Source of the DNA: JAGOME01 sp039812375
Lineage (GTDB): Bacteria; Actinomycetota; Actinomycetes; Actinomycetales; Dermatophilaceae
Assembly (NCBI GenBank): GCA_039812375.1
Contig: JBDIAO010000025.1
Location: forward strand, 1-38,867
Direction of reading: 5' to 3'
Length of the DNA stretch: 38,867 nt
The notes below the pieces were generated by a model. It ran no database searches. It saw nothing but the letters and a program-made list of their open reading frames with translations, and had not been told where the DNA came from. A program made the position numbers and the translations under genes. This document shows positions 6,815-14,241 of this stretch, piece after piece; the first letter of the stretch is position 1, and every line of letters begins with the position of its first letter.

Positions 6815-8671
6815 CTACTTCTTGGCCTTGTCCGCGCTTGATCCGTCGCTGGTCAGGGCCGCGATGAAGGCCTCTTGCGGGACCTCGACGGTACCGATGT
6901 TCTTCATCCGCTTCTTGCCCTCCTTCTGCTTCTCGAGCAGCTTGCGCTTGCGGGAGATATCCCCTCCGTAGCACTTGGCCAGGACGTCCTTGCGAATGGC
7001 CCGGATGTTCTCCCGGGCGATGACCCGGGCCCCGATCGCGGCCTGAATGGGCACCTCGTACTGCTGGCGCGGGATGAGTTGCTTGAGCTTGCCGGCCATC
7101 ATCACGCCGTAGGCGTAGGCCTTGTCCTTGTGCACGATCGCGCTGAAAGCATCAACGGTCTGGCCCTGGAGGAGAATGTCCACCTTGACCAGGTCGGCGA
7201 TCTGGTCGCCGTCCGGCTCGTAGTCGAGGGAGGCGTAGCCCCGGGTGCGGGACTTGAGCTGGTCGAAGAAGTCGAAGACGATCTCGGCCAGGGGCAGGGT
7301 GTAGCGCATCTCGACCCGCTCCTGGGAGAGGTAGTCCATCCCGCGCAGGGTCCCCCGCTTGCCCTGGCAGAGCTCCATGATCGCGCCGATGAACTCACTC
7401 GGCGCCAGGATCGTCGCTCGCACGACCGGCTCACGGACCTGCGCGACCTTGCCGCCGGGGAACTCGCTCGGGTTGGTGACGACGACGGTCGCGCCGTCCT
7501 CCATGATCACCTCGTAGACGACGTTGGGCAGGGTGGAGATGAGGTCGAGACCGAACTCGCGCTCGAGGCGCTCCCGGACGATCTCGAGGTGGAGCAGGCC
7601 GAGGAAGCCGCACCGGAAACCGAACCCCAGCGCCGCGGAGGTCTCTGGCTCGTAGGCCAGGGCCGCGTCGTTGAGCTTGAGCTTGTCGAGGGCCTCGCGC
7701 AGGTCCGGGTAGTCGGACCCGTCGATCGGATAGAGACCGGAGAAGACCATCGGCTTGGGGTCGCGATAGCCGCCGAGGGCATCGGATGCCGGCTTGGCGG
7801 CATTCGTCACCGTGTCACCGACCCGGGACTGGCGCACATCTTTGACCCCGGTGATGAGGTAGCCGACCTCGCCCACCCCGAGCCCGTTCGAAGGGACCGG
7901 CTCGGGGCTGATCACGCCGATCTCGAGCAGCTCGTGGGTGACCCTGGTCGACATCATCGCGATCCGCTCGCGCGGGTTGAGGTTGCCGTCGACGACCCGC
8001 ACATAGGTGACCACGCCACGGTAGGTGTCATAGACCGAGTCGAAAATCATTGCTCGGGCCGGGGCATCCGGGTCACCGACCGGGTGCGGGAACTGCCCGA
8101 CGATCTCGTCGAGCAGCGCCTCGACTCCCTCCCCGGTCTTCCCGGAGACCCGCATGACGGCGTCCGGGTCGACTCCGATGAGCCCGGCGAGCTCCGCGGC
8201 ATACTTCTCCGGTTGGGCGGCGGGTAGGTCGATCTTGTTGAGCACCGGGATGACGTGCAGGTCGTTCTCCAGCGCGAGATAGAGGTTGGCCAGGGTCTGC
8301 GCCTCGATGCCCTGGGCGGCATCGACGAGCAGGACTGCACCCTCGCACGCGGCCAGGCTGCGGCTGACCTCATAGGTGAAGTCGACGTGTCCGGGGGTGT
8401 CGATCATGTTGAGCGCGTAGGTCACCCCGTCCAGCTCCCACGGCATCCGGACGGCTTGGGACTTGATCGTGATGCCGCGTTCGCGCTCGATGTCCATCCG
8501 GTCGAGGTACTGCGCCCGCATGCTCCGGTCGTCGACGACCCCGGTGAGCTGGAGCATCCGGTCGGCGAGGGTCGACTTGCCGTGATCGATGTGGGCGATG
8601 ATGCAGAAGTTGCGGATCGCCTCCGGCGGCGTGGCATGGGGTTGCAACGCGGTGCGGGCACGGGGGGACAC
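6815..8671 (-). CDS. lepA: elongation factor 4 (LepA)
   Basis: A 618-residue translational GTPase. G1 motif AHIDHGKST lies at residues 26-34; G2/G3 follow in 'ERGITIKSQAVRM' and 'NMIDTPGHVDFTYEV', G4 in 'VLNKIDLP'. The LepA-specific C-terminal domain is seen as 'YGGDISRKRKLLEKQKEGKKRMK'. EF4 binds the ribosome and influences translocation and 30S assembly. GTG start with AAGGCGA about 10 nt upstream; 17 extra N-terminal residues precede the conserved 'EAIRNFCIIAHIDHG'. Full length for the family. Confidence 0.97.
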   Translation of the reverse strand: MSPRARTALQPHATPPEAIRNFCIIAHIDHGKSTLADRMLQLTGVVDDRSMRAQYLDRMDIERERGITIKSQAVRMPWELDGVTYALNMIDTPGHVDFTYEVSRSLAACEGAVLLVDAAQGIEAQTLANLYLALENDLHVIPVLNKIDLPAAQPEKYAAELAGLIGVDPDAVMRVSGKTGEGVEALLDEIVGQFPHPVGDPDAPARAMIFDSVYDTYRGVVTYVRVVDGNLNPRERIAMMSTRVTHELLEIGVISPEPVPSNGLGVGEVGYLITGVKDVRQSRVGDTVTNAAKPASDALGGYRDPKPMVFSGLYPIDGSDYPDLREALDKLKLNDAALAYEPETSAALGFGFRCGFLGLLHLEIVRERLEREFGLDLISTLPNVVYEVIMEDGATVVVTNPSEFPGGKVAQVREPVVRATILAPSEFIGAIMELCQGKRGTLRGMDYLSQERVEMRYTLPLAEIVFDFFDQLKSRTRGYASLDYEPDGDQIADLVKVDILLQGQTVDAFSAIVHKDKAYAYGVMMAGKLKQLIPRQQYEVPIQAAIGARVIARENIRAIRKDVLAKCYGGDISRKRKLLEKQKEGKKRMKNIGTVEVPQEAFIAALTSDGSSADKAKK

Positions 8672-8779
8672 GGGTGTCGTCGCCTTCGGGTCGGCTCGTC
8701 GGTGGTCGAGACGGGGTGGTCGGGGTGGGATGGTCGGGGCCCGGCGGTCAGGATCCGGGGAGGGTCCAGTCTCCCATGG

Positions 8780-9979
8780 TCACCGTGCGGCGGTGTATGC
8801 CGCCAACCGGCTCATCGCCTCGTCGCAGTCGGCGGTGCTGCCGGCGAAGGAGAGCCGGAACCATCGTGACCCGTCGAGCGGAGAATCGACCTGCACTGCG
8901 TGCGGGGCGAAGTCGATCCCGGGAGTGAGCGCCACCCCGGTGGCATCGAGCACCTCGCGGCACCAGGTGAGCGAGTCGCCGGTCAGGTGGGCGATGTCAC
9001 CGTAGGCGTAGAAGGCCCCGTCGGCCGGCGCCCACGTGCGCACACCGAGCTCCGGGAGCCGGGAGAGCACGAGGTCACGGTTGGTGGCGTACCGGCGCAC
9101 GTGGCCGTCGAGCTCGACCTTCGCCTCCGGGCCGAATGCCTCGACCGCGGCGACCTGGGCCAGCGCCGGGGCACAGATGTTGAGGTTGCCGAGGAGCAGT
9201 TCGACCGGGCGGACCAGGGGTGGCGGCAGCAGGGCCCAGCCGACCCGCCAACCCGTCATCGAGTAGTACTTCGACAGCGACCCGACGACGACCCCGGCGC
9301 GCGAGGTCCGCCAGGCGCAGGATGCGTCGGTGCCATAGGTGATCCCGTGGTAGATCTCGTCGCTGATCAGCAGGACACCGTGTTCCTCGCACCAGGTGGC
9401 GATGGCGGCCAGCTCGGCTGCCGCGATAACCGTGCCGGTCGGGTTGGCCGGGGAGGCGATGATCAGACCCTTGGGGATCCCGTGCTCAGCGCTCCACTCC
9501 GCCAGCATCGCCAGCGTGGGCTGGAAGCGAACCTGCGGGCCGCAGTCGAGCTCGACGGGGCGGCAGCCGAGGGCCTGGAGGGTGTTGCGGTAGGCCGGAT
9601 AGCCCGGTCGGGTCATCACGACGGTGTCCCCGGAGTCGAAGGCGGCCAGGAAGATCGCCGTGAACGCGGCCGACGAGCCGGTCGTCACCGCAACCGTTGC
9701 CGGGTCGACCTCGATGCCGTAGGCCTCGCCGTAGTGCCGCCCGATGGTCTCGCGCAGGGCGGCGACCCCCAGGGCGTCGGTGTAGCCGAACGGGTCGTTC
9801 GTGGCCAGCGCCCGGGTCGCGGCCTCGCGCACCGCGCGCGGGGCGGGGGTGGAGGGCTGCCCGGCGCACATGGTGATGACGTCACCGTGCGTGCGGCCGC
9901 GTTCGTTGGCGGCCTTGAGCAGCTCCATGACGTGGAAGGGCTCGACGGCGCCGCGCCGGGAGATCGGGGACGAGGTCAC
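8780..9979 (-). CDS. pyridoxal phosphate-dependent aminotransferase (class I/II)
   Basis: A 399-residue fold-type I aminotransferase. The PLP lysine lies in 'VGSLSKYYSMTGWRVGW', the pyrimidine-binding Asp/Tyr in 'LISDEIYHGITYG', the substrate Arg motif near the C-terminus in 'GSRWFRLSFAGS', and 'SPANPTGTVI' carries the conserved Asn. AspC/AlaA-like subgroups share these motifs, so the amino donor is not predictable. GTG start with CAGGAT 6 nt upstream on the minus strand. Divergent from the MazF-like gene (about 40 bp apart). Confidence 0.9.
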   Translation of the reverse strand: MTSSPISRRGAVEPFHVMELLKAANERGRTHGDVITMCAGQPSTPAPRAVREAATRALATNDPFGYTDALGVAALRETIGRHYGEAYGIEVDPATVAVTTGSSAAFTAIFLAAFDSGDTVVMTRPGYPAYRNTLQALGCRPVELDCGPQVRFQPTLAMLAEWSAEHGIPKGLIIASPANPTGTVIAAAELAAIATWCEEHGVLLISDEIYHGITYGTDASCAWRTSRAGVVVGSLSKYYSMTGWRVGWALLPPPLVRPVELLLGNLNICAPALAQVAAVEAFGPEAKVELDGHVRRYATNRDLVLSRLPELGVRTWAPADGAFYAYGDIAHLTGDSLTWCREVLDATGVALTPGIDFAPHAVQVDSPLDGSRWFRLSFAGSTADCDEAMSRLAAYTAAR

Positions 9980-10007
9980 GTCGCCATCCTGCCCGACTCG
10001 GTACCGC

Positions 10008-10013
10008 TACGGT
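10008..10013 (+). promoter_or_regulatory. -10 element for the MazF-like gene
   Basis: TACGGT lies 7 nt before GTG 10021 and overlaps the alternative GTG at 10012, so 10021 is the better start. Confidence 0.45.
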
Positions 10014-10020
10014 GACTCCT

Positions 10021-10521
10021 GTGCAGCCACGTGGCCTCCTCAGTCTGCTCCAGGGTCTTCTGCGGGGGCGACAGGCGCCAACTCCGACCCCGATTCCCGC
10101 GACCGGTGGTGCCGCGACGTATCCGGGCGACTATCGAGGCGCGTTGGACTTCGAATACGACCCGCATCCCGATGGGCGACCTGACCCGGGCGAGATCGTC
10201 TGGACGTGGGTGCCCTTCGAGGAGGACCACACCCAGGGCAAGGATCGCCCGGTCCTGCTCGTCGGCTGGGACCGACCCTGGCTGCTCGCCCTGCAGCTGA
10301 CCAGCAAGAACCACGCCCGCGACCTCGCCCAGGAGCGCGCGGCCGGACGGCTCTGGCTCGACATCGGCGCCGGCTCCTGGGATCCCCAGCGCCGGCCGAG
10401 CGAGATTCGGGTCAACCGGGTCATCCGCGTCGACCCCACCGCGATCCGGCGCGAGGGCGCAGTCCTCGACGCGGCCGTCTTCGCCCGGGTCGCGCTGGCC
10501 GCACGCACAGTTCGTCGCTGA
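10021..10521 (+). CDS. PemK/MazF-like protein
   Basis: A 166-residue protein. Residues about 50-165 fit the PemK/MazF barrel: 'PGEIVWTWVPFEEDHTQGKDRPVLLVG' is the conserved first strand pair (the GxIVWxxVPFEE...KxRPVLLV pattern), followed by 'LALQLTSKN' and a final 'VNRVIRVDPTAIRREGAVLD'. MazF family members are usually sequence-specific endoribonucleases, but this long actinobacterial version carries a roughly 45-residue N-terminal extension and has no antitoxin gene next to it. It may have a non-toxin role. Neighbours are an aminotransferase (divergent) and rpsT (convergent). Confidence 0.78.
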   Translation: MQPRGLLSLLQGLLRGRQAPTPTPIPATGGAATYPGDYRGALDFEYDPHPDGRPDPGEIVWTWVPFEEDHTQGKDRPVLLVGWDRPWLLALQLTSKNHARDLAQERAAGRLWLDIGAGSWDPQRRPSEIRVNRVIRVDPTAIRREGAVLDAAVFARVALAARTVRR

Positions 10522-10582
10522 CCGCCCGACACACACAGGGGACCGCCCGACACACACAGCGGACCGCCCGACACGCACTGCG
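10520..10582. repeat. 3 x 21-bp tandem repeat after the MazF-like stop
   Basis: Units GACCGCCCGACACACACAGGG (10520-10540), the same with CG at its end (10541-10561) and a diverged third copy (10562-10582). The first unit begins inside the TGA stop codon. Unit length is three full codons times seven, but it is not translated in the upstream gene's frame. Confidence 0.8.
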
Positions 10583-10591
10583 AACACGACG

Positions 10592-10625
10592 ACGGGCCGG
10601 TCCCCCGGGTGGGATGCCGGCCCGT
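10592..10625. terminator. bidirectional hairpin between MazF-like gene and rpsT
   Basis: A perfect 9-bp stem ACGGGCCGG / CCGGCCCGT (10592-10600 and 10617-10625) encloses a 16-nt loop between two convergent genes. It probably terminates both, though neither side has a run of T residues. Confidence 0.5.
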
Positions 10626-10650
10626 TGTCGAAGCAGGATGCCGCGAGGTG

Positions 10651-10911
10651 TCAGAGTGTGGCGGCCCGCTTGGCCATGGCCGACTTCTTGTTGGCGGCCT
10701 GGTTCTCGTGGATAACGCCCTTGCTCACGGCCTTGTCGAGCTTCTTCGACGCGTGCTTGAGCGCCTCGTTCGCCTCGTCGACCCGGCCGGCGTCGGCAGC
10801 CTCGCGGAACCGGCGAACGGCGGTCTTGAACTCGCTCTTGATCGCCTTGTTGCGCTCGGTCGCCTTGCGGTTGGTCTCGATCCGCTTGATCTGGGACTTG
10901 ATGTTCGCCAC
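10651..10911 (-). CDS. rpsT: 30S ribosomal protein S20
   Basis: An 86-residue protein that starts MANIKSQIKRIETNRKATER, the canonical bS20 N-terminus, and ends in Lys/Ala-rich helices ('HENQAANKKSAMAKRAATL'). It binds 16S rRNA in the small subunit early in assembly. The holA-rpsT-lepA order of this chromosome segment is common in actinobacteria. A possible promoter lies at 11056-11085. Confidence 0.97.
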   Translation of the reverse strand: MANIKSQIKRIETNRKATERNKAIKSEFKTAVRRFREAADAGRVDEANEALKHASKKLDKAVSKGVIHENQAANKKSAMAKRAATL

Positions 10912-11055
10912 TGGTTATTTCGTGCTTTCTGGTTGGGTCGGTATGCCGTTGAGGGCGGCAGAGTCCTGCGGGACCGGGCGTGGGGCACCCGTGGTTGCAG
11001 GGGCTCTGGGTTGCGCTTCGCGGCGCGCACGACCTGAGCGCGCACGCAAGGAGCG

Positions 11056-11085
11056 AATCTATCAGTGGCTTCGTCCCTCGGCCAA
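11056..11085 (-). promoter_or_regulatory. candidate rpsT promoter
   Basis: On the minus strand TTGGCC (11080-11085) and TAGATT (11056-11061) are separated by 18 nt. This gives a leader of about 140 nt, room for the S20 autoregulation known in other bacteria. Weak -35, hence moderate confidence. Confidence 0.35.
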
Positions 11086-11098
11086 ACGCCCCCGGCAG

Positions 11099-12082
11099 TC
11101 AGGCTCCGCGAGCGGAGGCAATCGCCAGGATGGCCTTTTCGACCGCATACACCGGGTCCCGGCTGACCCCGGCCCCGAGGTCGCCTCCCTTCACGGCGTG
11201 GTCTGCCGCAGCCAGAGCGTGCACGCAGCGGGCCAGGCCCTCCGCGCTCCACCCGGACAGGGCGCGGCGCGCCTTGTCGACCTGCCAGGGGGCCATCCCG
11301 AGCCCACGGGCCAAGTCCGCGCTACGGCCGGGACCGGCAGAACCGACCTTGACGAGCTGACGAACCTGCGCGGCGAGGACAGCCACGATGGGCACCGGGT
11401 CCACCCCGACGGCAAGTGCATGCCGGAGCAGGCGCAGCGCCTCACCGGTGTCGCCGGCCAGAGCGGCGTCGGCGACCCGGAAGCCGGTGGCCTCGACCTT
11501 CCCGCCGTGATAGGTCAGGACCACCTGCTCATCGATAACGCCGGTGGTGTCCTCGACGAGTTGCTGGCAGGCCGCGGCGAGCTCCCGAACGTCTTTGCCG
11601 ACCGCCTCGACGAGGGCGTGCACCGCCTGGGGGGTGGCCTTGCGGTGCCGCCGGCGGATTTCGTTCATCGCGAAGTCGGCTTTGTCCCGTTCCGTGCGCA
11701 CCGCGGGAGCCTGCAGCAGTCTGCAGTGGGCCGTGCGCATCGCGTCGACGATCCGTCTGCCCCGTTGGCCCGACCGGTGCACCACGATGAGGGTGAGATC
11801 CTCATCGATGCCGTCGAGGAGAACCGTCAGATCCTCGATGAGCGCATCATCTGCCTCGTCGAGGTCGTGGACGACGAGGGCACGTGGCCCGCCGAAGAGC
11901 GAGGGGCTCGCCTCGATGGCGAGCTGTCCCGCGGCATACCCCGGCGGATAGGTGTGGGTCACCTCGAGGTCGGGGGCATCGAGTCGGAGTTCGTCGAGTG
12001 TTGCCGCGACGGCGCGCTCGGCGAGCACCTCCTCGGGTCCACTGACGAGCACGAGTGGTGGCACCCGTCGGTCGGTGGTCAT
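11099..12082 (-). CDS. holA: DNA polymerase III subunit delta
   Basis: A 327-residue protein. It opens 'PPLVLVSGPEEVLAERAV', the degenerate P-loop-like N-terminus of HolA, and continues 'LTLIVVHRSGQRGRRIVDAMR' (the 'l-v-h..g..k' strand), 'DVRELAAACQQLV' and 'RQLVKV' near the C-terminal collar domain. It loads the beta clamp as part of the clamp loader. The ATG at 12082 is chosen over a longer frame to 12280, whose extra 66 residues overlap the upstream helicase gene and are Arg/Pro/Ser-rich without homology. Confidence 0.92.
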   Translation of the reverse strand: MTTDRRVPPLVLVSGPEEVLAERAVAATLDELRLDAPDLEVTHTYPPGYAAGQLAIEASPSLFGGPRALVVHDLDEADDALIEDLTVLLDGIDEDLTLIVVHRSGQRGRRIVDAMRTAHCRLLQAPAVRTERDKADFAMNEIRRRHRKATPQAVHALVEAVGKDVRELAAACQQLVEDTTGVIDEQVVLTYHGGKVEATGFRVADAALAGDTGEALRLLRHALAVGVDPVPIVAVLAAQVRQLVKVGSAGPGRSADLARGLGMAPWQVDKARRALSGWSAEGLARCVHALAAADHAVKGGDLGAGVSRDPVYAVEKAILAIASARGA

Positions 12083-12122
12083 GACCGCAAGCCTCGCACG
12101 CCCGGGTGACCCTCTCCCCCGC

Positions 12123-14138
12123 TCATGGTGCGACGTGCTGGGTTGTCGGGCGCTCACGGGGTCCGGCAACCGGCAACGGTGCCGCGGCCCCGGCATCAAG
12201 GCGGCCCAGCGCACGGAGCACGAGATCTCGGTCCGTGGTCGGCCAGAAGGGCGGCAGCGAGCGCTGCAGGAAGCCGGCATACCGCCCGGTCACCATCCGC
12301 GAGTCGAGGAATGCGACCACCCCTCGATCATCACTGCGACGGATCAGCCGGCCCGCACCCTGTGCGAGTCTGAGGGCTGCATGCGTTGCCGAGACGGCCA
12401 TGAACCCGTTCCCGCCGCCTTGTTGGACGGCACGGGTTCGAGCCGAAGCCAGGGGGTCGTCCGGGCGCGGGAACGGGATCCGGTCGATGAGGACGAGCTG
12501 GCAGGCGCTGCCGGGGACGTCCACGCCCTGCCAGAGTGAGAGCGTCCCGAACAGACAGGTGCCCGGCGTGGTTGCGAAGGCACGCACCAGCGTGCCGAGC
12601 TGGTCCTCGCCCTGGCAGAGCACGTCCAGACCCGCGTCGTTGCCACCGGACTCCAGCCGGGACCGCAGTTCCTCGGTCGCGGCGCGGGCAGCCCGCATCG
12701 AGGAGAACAGCCCCAGGGTGCGCCCGCCAGCGGCCCGCACGAGCGCCTCGATCTCGTCGAAGACCAACGGGCTTGGACCATCACGTCCGGGCGCGGGCAG
12801 GTGGGCGGCGACATAGGCGATCCCCTGCGCGGGGTAGTCGAACGGAGACCCGACGTCGAGGCCTTGCCAGCCGGGGGCGTCGGCACCGCGCAGCCCGACG
12901 CTCGAGGCGATGGCGTCGAAGCTCCCGCCGAGCTCGAGCGTGGCTGAAGTGAGCACGACGGTACGCTCACTGAACACCTTGTCCCGCACGAGGATCGCGA
13001 CGCTCATCGGCGCCACCTTGAGAACGCTCCCGCGCCGCTGGTCATGGTTGACCCAGATAACGTCGAGTTCGCGCTCCTGCAGGAGCCGGTCAGCCACGTC
13101 ATAGATCTCGCCGACGGCGGCGAGCGCAACCTGGCTGGTACCGTCCGCGGGTTTGTCCTTGGTCGGGGTCAGTTCGGACAACACGGCGCGGGCGCTGTCC
13201 CGCACCATGGACACGGTCAGGACGAGCGAGTCGGGGAGTCCGTGCTCGAGCCGGCCCTCGGACAACGGGGCGAGCGCATCGGCCAGTGCGGCACCGCCCT
13301 GACCGAGGGGGTCGGAAGAGTCGGCCCGACGCGCCTTGCGCGCCGCTGCAGCGACCATGCCCGCGCCCAGCTCCTCGGTGACACTCGAGGTCACCCGGTC
13401 AACGAGTTCGTGGGCCTCATCGACGACGAGGAGGTCGTGCTCGGGGAGCATGACCCGTCCCTCGAAGGCGTCGATCGCCATGAAAGCATGGTTGGTGACG
13501 ACGATGTCGACGTCGTGGGCGTGTTGCCGCGCCCGTTCGACGAAGCATTCGGCGCGGTGAGGGCACCGACCGCCGAGGCACTCCCGGGCGCTTACCGACA
13601 CCTGCCGCCAGGCCCGCTCGGAGACGCCGGGGATCAGGTCGTCACGGTCTCCCGAGACAGTCTCGTCGGCCCACTTCCGCAGGCGCATCACCTCCGCACC
13701 CAGTCGACCGGCCTGCGCATCGACGGCCCCCACGGACAGGAGGCCGTCCTCCTCGTCGTCGGGAAATCCCCCATCGAGCTTGTGACGGCACAGGTAGTTG
13801 CGTCGGCCCTTGACCATGGCGAACGTGGGGCGACGGGCCAGATGGGGTTCGAGCGCGTCGGCGAGCTGAGGCAGGTCCCGATCGACGATCTGGGCCTGCA
13901 ACGCCAGGGTAGCGGTGGCGATGACAGCACACTGCCCGGTGGCCATCGCGTGGTGCACTGCGGGCACGAGGTAGCCCAGCGACTTGCCGGTGCCGGTTCC
14001 GGCCTGCACGAGGAGGTGCTCCTGGTCGGCGATAGCCTCGGCGACGGCGTGCGCCATCCGCACCTGCCCGTCGCGGATGCTGCCACCGATGCCGCTCACG
14101 GCGGCATCGAGGAGTGCGTCGAGAGTCGGGTCGGGCAC
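12123..14138 (-). CDS. DinG/XPD-type ATP-dependent DNA helicase
   Basis: A 671-residue superfamily 2 helicase. Walker A AGTGTGKS is at residues 46-53, the DEAH box is in 'LLVVDEAHELVD', and motif VI is 'QGAGRLIRRSDDRG'. Four cysteines between motifs Ia and II ('NYLCRHK', 'ARECLGGRCPHRAEC') form the expected Fe-S cluster site of the XPD/DinG group. It is inferred to unwind R-loops or forked DNA 5'-3'. The GTG start is preferred over a GTG-less upstream extension to 14198 because TACGCT lies 6 nt upstream (14145-14150, minus) and homologues begin near 'TLDALLDAAV'. Confidence 0.92.
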   Translation of the reverse strand: MPDPTLDALLDAAVSGIGGSIRDGQVRMAHAVAEAIADQEHLLVQAGTGTGKSLGYLVPAVHHAMATGQCAVIATATLALQAQIVDRDLPQLADALEPHLARRPTFAMVKGRRNYLCRHKLDGGFPDDEEDGLLSVGAVDAQAGRLGAEVMRLRKWADETVSGDRDDLIPGVSERAWRQVSVSARECLGGRCPHRAECFVERARQHAHDVDIVVTNHAFMAIDAFEGRVMLPEHDLLVVDEAHELVDRVTSSVTEELGAGMVAAAARKARRADSSDPLGQGGAALADALAPLSEGRLEHGLPDSLVLTVSMVRDSARAVLSELTPTKDKPADGTSQVALAAVGEIYDVADRLLQERELDVIWVNHDQRRGSVLKVAPMSVAILVRDKVFSERTVVLTSATLELGGSFDAIASSVGLRGADAPGWQGLDVGSPFDYPAQGIAYVAAHLPAPGRDGPSPLVFDEIEALVRAAGGRTLGLFSSMRAARAATEELRSRLESGGNDAGLDVLCQGEDQLGTLVRAFATTPGTCLFGTLSLWQGVDVPGSACQLVLIDRIPFPRPDDPLASARTRAVQQGGGNGFMAVSATHAALRLAQGAGRLIRRSDDRGVVAFLDSRMVTGRYAGFLQRSLPPFWPTTDRDLVLRALGRLDAGAAAPLPVAGPRERPTTQHVAP

Positions 14139-14144
14139 CGCGCC

Positions 14145-14150
14145 AGCGTA
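14145..14150 (-). promoter_or_regulatory. -10 element for the DinG-like gene
   Basis: Minus-strand TACGCT lies 6 nt before the GTG. Its TAC is shared with a copy of the over-represented octamer CGGCATAC (14148-14155). Confidence 0.4.
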
Positions 14151-14241
14151 TGCCGTCCTCGCGACGACGCCGGACGTCACCGCCGTCCGGCGGTCCACTG
14201 GTCCAGGTCACCGTCACCTGGCGGTCGCCACTGCGTGACCT

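Noticed and set aside
6875..8227. A 450-codon open frame on the plus strand
   Set aside because: Antisense shadow of lepA, rich in Asp/Glu/Gly/Leu with no motifs.
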